Of a DNA stretch of 64,000 nt, positions 41,161 to 50,258 are shown piece by piece. This DNA is from Terrimesophilobacter sp038243605 (GTDB taxonomy: Bacteria; Actinomycetota; Actinomycetes; Actinomycetales; Microbacteriaceae), in NCBI GenBank assembly GCA_038243605.1, contig JBBSQX010000009.1, positions 38,924-102,923 on the forward strand, given 5' to 3'. The notes under the pieces are model-generated. The model saw only the letters and a list, made by a program, of their open reading frames with translations. It did no database searches and was not told the DNA's origin. Position numbers and translations under genes: made by a program. Numbering within the stretch: the stretch's first letter is position 1; the number at the start of each line of letters is the position of its first letter.

Positions 41161-43536
41161 ATGGCGCAAGAAAAGAACATCCGAGTACTTGTCGTCTACC
41201 CTTACATGCCACACTATCGATACGGCGTGTTCACGGCGCTTGATCAACTTCCTGGGTTTGATTTCGCGTTTGCGTCGGACGTGGAGGGAATTGATGGAAT
41301 TCCGGCACTCCCTGCTTCAGCCGTGCGACGACACACGACTCTTCCCTCTAGGCGAGTTGGTCGTGCAACATGGCAGCGCGGATTGATCGGCCTGGTGTTA
41401 AAGAATCGGTATGACGTCGTCATCTTGGCGGGCGATGCTTCCCATCTGAGTACTTGGATAGCGGCAGCGATACTTAGGGTTCTTCATCGGCGAGTCATGT
41501 TCTGGACCATAGGTTGGACTCGCCCTGAGGCTGGACTGAAAAGATTCGTACGACTCGCTTTCTATCATTTGGCCAATCGCCTATTGCTATATGGCAACGT
41601 AGGGTTCGAGCTCGGAGCTGCGCATGGTTATCCAGCGGAGCGTATGTCAATTATTCGAAATAGCCAGGTCGCTCCCCCCCGGGCGCTACGAGAGCGTGAC
41701 GCGGGGCCAGCAAATCAAGCTGCGCGCTTGAATTTGGCTTCAGAATCTCCGGTAGTAGGGGCAATTATTCGCCTGATCCCGGTGAAGCGACTGGATCTTC
41801 TCATCTCTGCGGCACGAGTGTTAAAGAATAGAGGCACACCGATCACGGTCGTGCTCGCAGGCGATGGTCCGGGGCGAGAGGCGCTAGAGAAGCAGGCCGC
41901 TGCCTTCGAAGTAGACCTGAGGCTCCTAGGCGCCATTTATGATCCCGAACTGATCGAGGAGTTGTATGCAAGGTTTGACTTGACGGTTGTGCCCGCTGCA
42001 GTAGGACTCACCGCGATACAGAGCCTGCGGCATGGGGTTCCCGTGGTCAGTGACGATGACGCCTATTCGCAGATGCCTGAGTGGGATGCGATCATCGAAG
42101 GCAAAACGGGCGGTCACTTTCGAAAGCACGACGCAGAGTCTCTCGCTGACTCTATTCAACAATGGCTTTATCGCGTGGAGAAAGGCCGGGCGACGGTCGC
42201 TATCAATTGTCGGAGTGAAGTGGCTGCCAATTGGACGCCAGAAGTGCAAGTCGAATTGATCGAGCAAGCAATTGCGATTGATCGATCAGTTGCGAACGGA
42301 GAAGAAGCGCCACGCCGTATGCGACAGGTTGTTATGTCGCCCTACTTTTTGCTATCTCTCTCACTCACACTCATAGCGATTGGAAACCTTGTCTTTCTTG
42401 AGACGGTGATGGAGCTAAAGGTTTTTGATTATCTATATCTCGCATTTGCAACAGTTTGCCTCTACATAGTTTTCAACTTTCGCAGTTACTTTAGAAGGCT
42501 TAATTTCAAATTAGGGTTGCTCCTCTTCGCTGTCTCAGTGCTACCGGCTTTCTTCTACGCACCTCTTACTTCTTACGGGGTAAGCATCCTCATGTCATTC
42601 GCAATAACTGGTGTCGCCCTCACCGCCCCAGCAGTTTTTTCAGATTCGGAGGATGGCCTTAAGACCATCTCAAAGCTCCTCATGGCGATCTCGTTGACAT
42701 ACGCAGTGCTACTTCTGCTATTTGGCTCGCTAACGTCTTCATGGCGATTCTCATTTCTCGGCATGAACCCTGTTGGAATGGCTCGGGCCACCACGATCTT
42801 CGCGCTCATTGCACTTACTCTGCTCTTGACTCGATGGCTCGAGTTTTCGTGGAGTCGACGAGTTTTTCTGATAGCAGGCACATTGCTTAGTGTTTTTGCT
42901 TGCTTTCAAACTGGGAGTCGAGGGCCTCTTCTCTCATTAGTAGTTGCAATCGCTGTGCTTCTATTTGTTTTGGTTGCTCAACGTCGAATCAAGTGGAGAA
43001 CTTTACTTCGATTTGCAGTGGTGAGCGCTGGTGCAACTGTCATCCTTGGTGCGGTTGCTATTGCCTTTACCCAGCTGGTCGGAGGATATGGATTTAGTCG
43101 GATTCTCATGTCTCCTGACTCGGGTCGAGGAGATCTATATTCCGATGTGTGGGGGGTTATTTTTCAACATCCTTTTGGCATCGGGTGGGGCAATCTTGCG
43201 CTTTATCTTCCGCAGTGGAGTGATGAGGGATTCCCGCTCTATGCTCATAACGTGTTTCTCGAACTAATGGTGTCTGCGGGGCCCATGGCCGTTTTGATGT
43301 TCGTAATCTTGATCGTTGTTGCACTGTCTTCCGTATACAAAGCATTCAATGCACATGCTAAGTGGGCACCGGTTGCACTCACGTTGCTTGTATTTGCCCT
43401 CGCGAGTGCGATGATTTCAAGCGATATTGTAGGAAATCGACTTATGTGGTTGTCGATTGGGCTTGCACTTGCGGTGCGGAGCACGCGCCAGAAAAATTCG
43501 ATTTCTCAAAACACCACTTTCTCGGAACCTAAATGA
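41161..43536 (+). CDS. Fusion of family 4 glycosyltransferase and O-antigen polymerase/ligase-like domain
   Basis: 791 residues, about twice the usual size. Residues 1-~385 form a GT-B glycosyltransferase (VVYPYMPHYRYGVFTAL; donor site VGAIIRLIPVKRLDLLI, VLAGDGPGREALE, VVPAAVGLTAIQSL). From ~390 to 780 come about eleven hydrophobic helices with a Wzy/WaaL-like pattern: FQTGSRGPLLSLVVAIAVL, and the large loop with HPFGIGWGNLALYLPQWSDE and YAHNVFLELMVSAG. One chain may both add a sugar and polymerise or ligate units at the membrane. Frame is continuous without a shift. I saw no separate start before the membrane part. Confidence 0.82.
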   Translation: MAQEKNIRVLVVYPYMPHYRYGVFTALDQLPGFDFAFASDVEGIDGIPALPASAVRRHTTLPSRRVGRATWQRGLIGLVLKNRYDVVILAGDASHLSTWIAAAILRVLHRRVMFWTIGWTRPEAGLKRFVRLAFYHLANRLLLYGNVGFELGAAHGYPAERMSIIRNSQVAPPRALRERDAGPANQAARLNLASESPVVGAIIRLIPVKRLDLLISAARVLKNRGTPITVVLAGDGPGREALEKQAAAFEVDLRLLGAIYDPELIEELYARFDLTVVPAAVGLTAIQSLRHGVPVVSDDDAYSQMPEWDAIIEGKTGGHFRKHDAESLADSIQQWLYRVEKGRATVAINCRSEVAANWTPEVQVELIEQAIAIDRSVANGEEAPRRMRQVVMSPYFLLSLSLTLIAIGNLVFLETVMELKVFDYLYLAFATVCLYIVFNFRSYFRRLNFKLGLLLFAVSVLPAFFYAPLTSYGVSILMSFAITGVALTAPAVFSDSEDGLKTISKLLMAISLTYAVLLLLFGSLTSSWRFSFLGMNPVGMARATTIFALIALTLLLTRWLEFSWSRRVFLIAGTLLSVFACFQTGSRGPLLSLVVAIAVLLFVLVAQRRIKWRTLLRFAVVSAGATVILGAVAIAFTQLVGGYGFSRILMSPDSGRGDLYSDVWGVIFQHPFGIGWGNLALYLPQWSDEGFPLYAHNVFLELMVSAGPMAVLMFVILIVVALSSVYKAFNAHAKWAPVALTLLVFALASAMISSDIVGNRLMWLSIGLALAVRSTRQKNSISQNTTFSEPK

Positions 43537-43682
43537 GAAATCCTAATATTGCAAGTGAATTGCACGGGCGAGAGTGCGGCTGCGAACGTCTCACATTTGT
43601 GAAAATGGTTGCTCGCGATCGCTAAGGCCTTCCGGCTTCCAGTACGTTTCGTATGCAGAAGCGACTGTAATCTGGTCAGAAC

Positions 43683-44810
43683 ATGAAAGTACTGATTGTC
43701 GAGGAACGTAGCAGCGGACATCTGTTGGTCTATGTCCGGCTGCTGGCGGAGCACGCATTGTCTCAAGGTGCGTCCGTGACGGTTGCGCTCACACGTGAGG
43801 TGCTTCATAGCCGAGAGTTTTTGACTCACCTTGAGCCTATTTCAAAGACTCTCGCCATCATTGACTTACAAGCTCCGCTTACCGTAGCCTCCCTCCGTGA
43901 ACTGGTTTCAAATGTGAAGCCGGATGTGACGATTGTTCCGCACGGTGACGAACTTGCCGTTCGCATTGGCAAAAGTCCGTTGTCGTTGGGTGACGCAAAG
44001 GTTCGGCTGCTAATTATGCGAGATCCCAGGTGGGAGAGGCCCGCCTCCTTGCTCCGGAGGTTGCGCGGAGCAGTGAAGTTGGCTCTTATCGTTCGCGCCG
44101 GCCGCGCGCGAGGGGTGAAAATCGTCTGGCTTAGGGAACCGGGTCATGTGGGAACGAGGGGAGAGATTTTTGCGCGGGATCCTTTCATAGCGGACAGCTC
44201 GATTGTGAAAATCGATGCCGATGCGAGCCTTCTTAGGAAGGAAATGGTGATGGGCGACGAGATCTTTTGGATCGGAGTAACCGGTGCTATTACTCCGTGG
44301 AAGAATATTCCGGTTGTTATCGAAGCCTTGAAGATTCTGCGAAAGCAACGGCCAGAGGCGACTTTTGGGTTCGCCGTGATTGGGCCCATACGCGACTCTA
44401 GCGGAGTGACCGACGCTTCGATTCGAGAAGAGTGTGCCCGAATTGGCGTGCCGGTTGTTGTTGACGACCGGTTGCTGACTAACCATCAAATGAATGCCGC
44501 CGTCGTCGCGTTTGATGCCGTGGTCATGGCGTATTCGACACACTCGCCTAACTCAACAATGGGCAAGGCATATGTTCTGGGCACTCGGCTGGTCGCAGCA
44601 GGTCCACCGTCCATTCGGTCATTTGTGCGAAACCTCGGCTCAGGCTGGGAGACTCCGCTCAACGCTTTTGATATCGCTGGAAGTATCGGCGAAGCGATCG
44701 ATTCTGTGCGCCCAAGTAGACACCTGGGGGAGCTCTCTGCGGCCGAATTTGCAAGTGATGTCGTGGGCCCAATAGTTCAGCGTTTTCATGATCAGAAGTC
44801 GCGCACCTAA
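43683..44810 (+). CDS. GT-B (family 4-like) glycosyltransferase
   Basis: A 375-residue soluble protein, MKVLIVEERSSGHLLVYVRL at the start (the S-G-H-L.Y acceptor-domain loop), and a donor domain near residue 195-320 (WIGVTGAITPWKNIPVVIEA, FGFAVIGPI, FDAVVMAYSTHSPNSTMGKA). It resembles family 4-type transferases, though less clearly than its neighbours, and probably adds one sugar to the repeat unit. 146 bases of AT-rich gap precede it, with no clear ribosome site. The next gene begins immediately after its stop. Confidence 0.7.
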   Translation: MKVLIVEERSSGHLLVYVRLLAEHALSQGASVTVALTREVLHSREFLTHLEPISKTLAIIDLQAPLTVASLRELVSNVKPDVTIVPHGDELAVRIGKSPLSLGDAKVRLLIMRDPRWERPASLLRRLRGAVKLALIVRAGRARGVKIVWLREPGHVGTRGEIFARDPFIADSSIVKIDADASLLRKEMVMGDEIFWIGVTGAITPWKNIPVVIEALKILRKQRPEATFGFAVIGPIRDSSGVTDASIREECARIGVPVVVDDRLLTNHQMNAAVVAFDAVVMAYSTHSPNSTMGKAYVLGTRLVAAGPPSIRSFVRNLGSGWETPLNAFDIAGSIGEAIDSVRPSRHLGELSAAEFASDVVGPIVQRFHDQKSRT

Positions 44811-46016
44811 GTGTTCAGGGCATTCGGTACAAGTCTCAGCTTTAGCGTCATTGGATCGGTGATTGGTGGCGGCACGCTCATCTTGGTAATTGCGGTGCTT
44901 CAGCCAAATATGTGGGGTGAGTCTGCTGCGATATTGGGTATCGGGCAGTTTCTCGGGTCAGTGGCCAGTTTCGGGTCACACATAAATCGGATTAGAACCT
45001 ACAGTCAGCTGGCAAGCGACGACATCAGTTCTGAAGCGCGAATTGATCTAGTGAGCCGAATGTCAGTCGGTGTCGCGGTGGCCATTCTTGCTTTGGGAGC
45101 GTTGTGGGTTTGGCCGGCGCTGGGCGCTGTTCTCATTGCGTCAGCGGGGGTTTTCGTCAGTCTTGGTGTGTCAAACCACTTCATTGCTCAAAAACGTTAT
45201 GCCAGAGCTGGGTGGCTACTCATCTTTGAGAAGTGCCTTGCTTTAAGCGCGATCGGAATTGCCCTCGCTGCGGGAGGACTATCTGCAGTTGCATTGCCTC
45301 TTGCCATCGGGGGAGCGGGATTGGGTGTGGGCCTATTAACCATTGCGCTTCTAAGACCTGATCGTCACTCGATCTTCAAAGGGCTGCGGTTTGACCGCAT
45401 AGCTGACACGTGGCGGGGGTCTTTCTTTCTGGGAATCGCGAGCATTGCGCCATCGGCTCTCCTTCTCGATGTAACAATTGTTTGGGCGGTTTCAAACTCG
45501 CATGAAGCGGGGTTGTTCGCAGTTGCGACGAAGCTCACGGCCCCACTCAGCGTCGCAGCAACCGCGGTGGTCGCCGTTCTTCTGCCCTATCTTGCATCGT
45601 CGACGTCACGCACTCTTCCAAGAACGGGAAGAAAAGGCGTCATTGCACTAATCGCATTTTTGGTTGGACTAACGGTGGTGTTTGTCACCGCCAACATCTG
45701 GGTGCCACTTGTCTTTGGGAACCAATACTTGGGCGCAGTGTGGCCCGTACGTTTCTACGTACTCAATGTGAGCCTTATTCTCGTCACACGCGCGTTGCTC
45801 ACGGTGCTTCAAGCCTGGAATGACGAGCGAATGGGAGCATTTCTGGTTCTCGGACAGGTTTGCCTTGCGTTGGTCGGTCTGGCAATTGGCGGCATGCTCG
45901 GCAATGCAATAGGCGCCTCCGTTGCAGTACTAGCAACAAACGCAATCCTCGCTGTTCTCTTGTGGAGGCGTGTTGGCAAAGTGAGCAGACAACCCAAGGC
46001 GGAAGACTGCGCGTAA
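44811..46016 (+). CDS. Wzx-type polysaccharide flippase (MOP superfamily)
   Basis: 401 residues with about twelve hydrophobic helices and few charged loops, typical of O-antigen/exopolysaccharide flippases, e.g. AFGTSLSFSVIGSVIGGGTL at the N-terminus (the family's first helix) and SVASFGSHINRIRTYSQLA after the second. It would move the lipid-linked repeat unit across the membrane. GTG at 44811 directly follows the previous stop codon. Assigned from topology and context rather than strict motifs. Confidence 0.75.
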   Translation: MFRAFGTSLSFSVIGSVIGGGTLILVIAVLQPNMWGESAAILGIGQFLGSVASFGSHINRIRTYSQLASDDISSEARIDLVSRMSVGVAVAILALGALWVWPALGAVLIASAGVFVSLGVSNHFIAQKRYARAGWLLIFEKCLALSAIGIALAAGGLSAVALPLAIGGAGLGVGLLTIALLRPDRHSIFKGLRFDRIADTWRGSFFLGIASIAPSALLLDVTIVWAVSNSHEAGLFAVATKLTAPLSVAATAVVAVLLPYLASSTSRTLPRTGRKGVIALIAFLVGLTVVFVTANIWVPLVFGNQYLGAVWPVRFYVLNVSLILVTRALLTVLQAWNDERMGAFLVLGQVCLALVGLAIGGMLGNAIGASVAVLATNAILAVLLWRRVGKVSRQPKAEDCA

Positions 46017-46179
46017 AGCTCGATCGCGAACGTGGGGAAAGGACCAAACCCTTCGGAATTTGATCAAGCCCCTGCTCTGCTGGCGACCACCCACACGTCC
46101 ATGCCTCAAGCCGAGGTCGTTGGGAAAGCATAATTTACTAGACACAGATTCGCGTTGCTGTTGCACCTAGACTACCCAC

Positions 46180-47448
46180 GTGACTTTCGACAGCTCCAGA
46201 TGGTGGCGGGGCGCCGCGATTATATCGCCTGTCCTTGTTGTGGTTGCCTCGTTCTTTATGCGACCTAACCTTTTTGGTGAAAGTCAGGCTCCTGTAGCGC
46301 TGCTGCTGGTGTTCGGCGCTGGGGCGGCAGCATTCATTGATGATGGCGGGATCCGTCGCAGCCCCAACTTCTGGTATTTCTGGAGGGTTCCGCTGTGGGT
46401 TGCGATGGCATACGTCTCGGTATTGGCTGTCGAGTTAGTCAACGGACAAGAGTTAGATTTTATCGGCTGGTTGAAGGGGATAACTCTGGCGCTTGTCACG
46501 CTCTCCGGGGTTGTTGTCGTTCTTGCGCAGGAGGATCGCCGCGTCTTGGTGGGCAAGCTCTTCGTGCTCGTAATAGTTGCTTTAAGCGTTTCTTACATCG
46601 TTACCTTGGCGGTATGGGCAGTGCTCGGAGTGGGTGCTGGACGTCTAGGTGAGATATTCACCGGCGCAGGCTTCAGACCGTGGCCATTTTACTTTCCCTT
46701 CACCCCCACAATTGGAATTCGGGCACTACCTTTCGACATCACGCTCCCCAGGTTTACTGGCCTTGGACGAGAACCTGGGTGGATGGCAATGTACGCGGCT
46801 TTTACGTACTTTATTGCGCCCCGATTAGGGTGGCGACATTGGTCTATCCGAGCCATCATCGTGGTCGCATTGCTTGGAACATTCTCTACGGCGGGGTTCA
46901 TTCTGTTTGTAGTGGTGGTTGCAGTGGATCGCATCGTTCGCGTCACACCCCGAATGATCACGACTTTCCGGAGATTGGGAACCATTGCGAGAGCAGGGCT
47001 CGTGGGATTGTTCGTGCTCTGCCTGGTGGGGGTTTCTTGGCTGCTTGTTAAAGCGCCCGTCTTTGGGCTGGAAGCGAAGCTCACGGAGGATCGTTACTCT
47101 TCGGGCGATCGCTGGAGCGCAACTCTAGCTGGAATCAAGGCACTGTTCAGTACTCCGTTGTCAGGGGGCAACCCTGCGGAGGTAGCGCCCGGCCTCAGTA
47201 TCATCGCGAGCATTGCGCCATATGGTGTTTTGTTCGCGCTTTGCGTCATCCTTGCTTTCGTCATGTCAGGGTTAAGCCACGAGTCTTTTAAGGAAGCTGC
47301 CGCTCCAGTTGCAATCGTTTTCTTGACACTCCTGGTCGCACAGCCTCCGCTCGACTCCACTTGGGCGTACGTCTGTGTGCTGATGGCGCTTGCAGTCGCC
47401 ACTCCCAGGATGATTCCGGTTTTAGAACTCGGCTCCGCCGCACGCTGA
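46180..47448 (+). CDS. Wzy-like polysaccharide polymerase (O-antigen ligase-like membrane protein)
   Basis: 422 residues with about ten to eleven hydrophobic helices. The long extracytoplasmic loop (AGFRPWPFYFPFTPTIG..DITLPRFTGLGREPGWMAMYAA) and a second loop with EDRYSSGDRWSATLAGIKAL are typical of Wzy/O-antigen ligases, which join repeat units outside the membrane. It starts at GTG 46180 without a strong ribosome site. It is the second polymerase-like domain of the locus, the other being the C-terminal half of the fusion gene at 41161; one may polymerise and the other transfer to the wall or another acceptor. Confidence 0.72.
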   Translation: MTFDSSRWWRGAAIISPVLVVVASFFMRPNLFGESQAPVALLLVFGAGAAAFIDDGGIRRSPNFWYFWRVPLWVAMAYVSVLAVELVNGQELDFIGWLKGITLALVTLSGVVVVLAQEDRRVLVGKLFVLVIVALSVSYIVTLAVWAVLGVGAGRLGEIFTGAGFRPWPFYFPFTPTIGIRALPFDITLPRFTGLGREPGWMAMYAAFTYFIAPRLGWRHWSIRAIIVVALLGTFSTAGFILFVVVVAVDRIVRVTPRMITTFRRLGTIARAGLVGLFVLCLVGVSWLLVKAPVFGLEAKLTEDRYSSGDRWSATLAGIKALFSTPLSGGNPAEVAPGLSIIASIAPYGVLFALCVILAFVMSGLSHESFKEAAAPVAIVFLTLLVAQPPLDSTWAYVCVLMALAVATPRMIPVLELGSAAR

Positions 47449-47491
47449 TGACGCGCGTTCTGGCTAAACTCTGCTGTGGTTGAATGAACGG

Positions 47492-49354
47492 ATGACTGAT
47501 CCCATTCTGTCGCGACGGTCGGAACGACTCACCGTACGCCGCAAGCTCCGGACAAGAAGACTTTGGGTATCAGCAAGTGCACTTGTCGCGGTCGTGCTCG
47601 TGGGGCTTGCAGCGTGGGTCGGCATCAGGGGCTTGACAGCGAAATCAGACCTAGAGTCGGCGCAGGCGATGATCAGTACGCTGAAGACTCAGGTCGCCGA
47701 TCTTGACATTGCCGGGGCTTCGAAAACGTTCGATGGAATCCTTCTGCGAACGGAAAACGCAAAGAACATGACGAGCGACCCGTTGTGGCGCACCGCCGAG
47801 TTTTTTCCATGGTTAGGTAAAAACCTGACAGTGGTTCGGGAACTCGCAAGCGTTACCGATGATGTAATGCGAGGCGTGGGGGGCCCGCTGATCGACGTTG
47901 CGAAAAATATTAACCCCGAGTCCTTCGCGCCAAAAGACGGGGCGATCGACTTATCACCATTCGAAGAGGCTTCTCCGGTGCTCGTGAACGCCAATTCTCG
48001 CCTCAAGTCTGCCCTCGCTGTGGCTCACGGTATCAATGTAGAGGGAACTATTAGCCAAGTGTCTGGAGCAAAGGCCAAGTTCGTGTCGTTGCTCGATGGG
48101 GTTGCCCCACTGCTTGACACTGTCGCGCAAGTCGTTCCTTTGCTTGCGCCAGCATTGGGGGCGGAGGCCCCGCGAACGTACGTCATCATGTTCCAGAATC
48201 CTGCTGAGGCCAGAGCGCTCGGCGGAACCGCACTTTCGTTCGCCGTAGTTAAAGTTGACAAAGGTCGCATTGATCTTCAGGCTGCGATCCCAGCGGGTTT
48301 CAGTAACTTTGACCCATACGCGACGTCGGTAGTCCCGATACCCGACGGCGCAGAGTCAGTTTATCCGGACGGTGCTTTTGGCACTTTCATTGCGAACGCG
48401 ACGTTAAGGCCAAGCTTCACCACCGCCGCTGAGATAACCCAGGAAATGTGGAAGCGGCAGTTTGGGTACGCGGTGGACGGCATCGCATCCATAGATCCCG
48501 TAGCCCTCAGCTACGTACTGCGGGCTACCGGGCCAATTCCTCTCGCAACCGGTGACGAGTTGAGCAGTACGAGCCTCGTTCCGCTCCTTCTCAATGAGGT
48601 CTATTTGCGATACAACTCGGGCAACGTCGGCCAGGACAACTTGGCGCAGGATGTCGTTTATAGCGCAGCGGTCGACGCCACGTTCAATCGCTTAATTAGT
48701 GGCCCCATGGATCCCAAGTTGCTCATGGCCGCCCTGCAACAAGGCTGGACGGAGCATCGAATCTTGTTCTGGAGTGACCATGAAGACGAGAACGCGGCAC
48801 TCATTGAAGTCGGGAGGAACGGTGAACTCCCCGTGAGTGATAAGAGTACGGAGCGCTTCGGGGTGTATTTTCAAGATAGCGTCGGGTCAAAGCTTAACTA
48901 CTACCTCACGTCGGCGGTGACGCTCTCGCAGGCCAAATGTGCGCCGGGGAAGCAGACCTACAATATTTCAGTAGATATGACTAGCACGCTTCTCCCCGAC
49001 CAGGTGGATTCTTTGTCACCATCCATTACTGGCTCATGGGGTAGAGAGGGCCTTTCTCCCGGTCAGCAGCGGCTGATCGTTTACCTCTATGCTCCGCCAG
49101 GAACCCATATCGCTGGCGCGACTGTGAATGGGGAGAAAGTTGAACTTGCTGACCTTCATGACACGGACTACCCAGTGGGCAGGGTGCGGCTGATTGTCGA
49201 ACCGGGTGCCACTATGAACCTCACCTACACAGTGGAGGGAGAGCCTACCAAAACGAAGAAAATAGAGGCCATAGTCACCCCCATGGTTCACGCCACAAAA
49301 GTATCAACGACGCCACTCGACTGCACCACCGTAGCCCCACCAGCAGCCCCCTAG
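47492..49354 (+). CDS. DUF4012 cell-surface protein
   Basis: About 620 residues: basic N-terminus, one transmembrane helix (LWVSASALVAVVLVGLAAWV), then a large extracytoplasmic domain. The DUF4012 hallmark is TYVIMFQNPAEARALGGTAL near residue 230, followed by FGTFIANATLRPSFTTAAEI and DPVALSYVLRATGPI. The family has no proven activity but recurs at the end of actinobacterial polysaccharide loci, so a role in attaching or processing glycan outside the cell is inferred. ATG 47492 is chosen; TTG 47480 is possible, and neither has a good ribosome site. Confidence 0.85.
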   Translation: MTDPILSRRSERLTVRRKLRTRRLWVSASALVAVVLVGLAAWVGIRGLTAKSDLESAQAMISTLKTQVADLDIAGASKTFDGILLRTENAKNMTSDPLWRTAEFFPWLGKNLTVVRELASVTDDVMRGVGGPLIDVAKNINPESFAPKDGAIDLSPFEEASPVLVNANSRLKSALAVAHGINVEGTISQVSGAKAKFVSLLDGVAPLLDTVAQVVPLLAPALGAEAPRTYVIMFQNPAEARALGGTALSFAVVKVDKGRIDLQAAIPAGFSNFDPYATSVVPIPDGAESVYPDGAFGTFIANATLRPSFTTAAEITQEMWKRQFGYAVDGIASIDPVALSYVLRATGPIPLATGDELSSTSLVPLLLNEVYLRYNSGNVGQDNLAQDVVYSAAVDATFNRLISGPMDPKLLMAALQQGWTEHRILFWSDHEDENAALIEVGRNGELPVSDKSTERFGVYFQDSVGSKLNYYLTSAVTLSQAKCAPGKQTYNISVDMTSTLLPDQVDSLSPSITGSWGREGLSPGQQRLIVYLYAPPGTHIAGATVNGEKVELADLHDTDYPVGRVRLIVEPGATMNLTYTVEGEPTKTKKIEAIVTPMVHATKVSTTPLDCTTVAPPAAP

Positions 49355-49399
49355 TACAAAACCGTGGCGGTCGTCGCAGTTATGTAATAGGGTGTCGGG

Positions 49400-50254
49400 A
49401 TGGCTGACGCAACGACGAACGAACGCACCATCGAATCCGACATTGTGACGGACTTCAAAGACAAGATGAGCTACGGCTCATACCTTCAACTGGATAGCCT
49501 GCTGGGCGCGCAGGTGCCCGTGACGAATCCGGTGCACCACGACGAAATGCTGTTCATCATCCAGCATCAGACCAGTGAACTGTGGCTGAAGCTCATGCGT
49601 CACGAAATACTTTCCGCGTGCGAGCTCATCGCGAACGACAACCTACAGGTGGCGCTCAAGCGCATCGCCCGCGTCAAGCACATCCAGCGGCAGCTCACCG
49701 AGCAGTGGTCAGTGTTGGCCACACTCACGCCCACCGAGTATTCGGAGTTTCGCGGGATGCTGGGCAACGCCTCAGGCTTTCAGTCGTACCAGTACCGCGC
49801 GGTGGAGTTTCTGCTCGGCAACAAGAATGCCGGAATGCTTAAGGTGTTCGAATCGAATCCAGAAGCCCATGACCTTCTCGAGGGTCTGCTGCACGAGCCG
49901 AGCGTGTACGACGAATTCTTGCGTTACCTCGCCCGGCACGGGCACCACATTCCGGCCGAAGTGCTCGAACGCGACGTGACAAAGGGTTACTCGATGAACG
50001 AAGAGTTGATCCAGACCTTCGCTCGAATATACGAGAACCCCGAAAGGTATTGGCTCGAGTACGAGACGTGCGAAGAGTTCGTTGACCTTGAAGACAACTT
50101 CCAATTGTGGCGGTTCCGGCACGTGAAAACGGTGATGCGCATCATTGGCACGAAGCGAGGTACCGGCGGGTCCAGCGGGGTCGGCTTCTTGCAGAAAGCG
50201 CTCGACCTCACGTTCTTTCCCGAACTCTTCGCGGTCAGGACTGAGATTGGGTAG
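49400..50254 (+). CDS. kynA: Tryptophan 2,3-dioxygenase
   Basis: A 284-residue heme enzyme opening L-tryptophan to N-formyl-L-kynurenine. Family signatures: YLQLDSLLGAQ, HHDEMLFIIQHQTSELWLKL (heme-pocket region), FRGMLGNASGFQSYQYRAVE, and GTKRGTGGSSGVGFLQKAL near the C-terminus. It is the first gene of a three-gene row with an amidohydrolase four bases downstream and a PaaX-type regulator. No kynureninase or formamidase of standard type is visible, so the fate of formyl-kynurenine is left to the amidohydrolase or to genes elsewhere. Confidence 0.95.
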   Translation: MADATTNERTIESDIVTDFKDKMSYGSYLQLDSLLGAQVPVTNPVHHDEMLFIIQHQTSELWLKLMRHEILSACELIANDNLQVALKRIARVKHIQRQLTEQWSVLATLTPTEYSEFRGMLGNASGFQSYQYRAVEFLLGNKNAGMLKVFESNPEAHDLLEGLLHEPSVYDEFLRYLARHGHHIPAEVLERDVTKGYSMNEELIQTFARIYENPERYWLEYETCEEFVDLEDNFQLWRFRHVKTVMRIIGTKRGTGGSSGVGFLQKALDLTFFPELFAVRTEIG

Positions 50255-50258
50255 CGCT

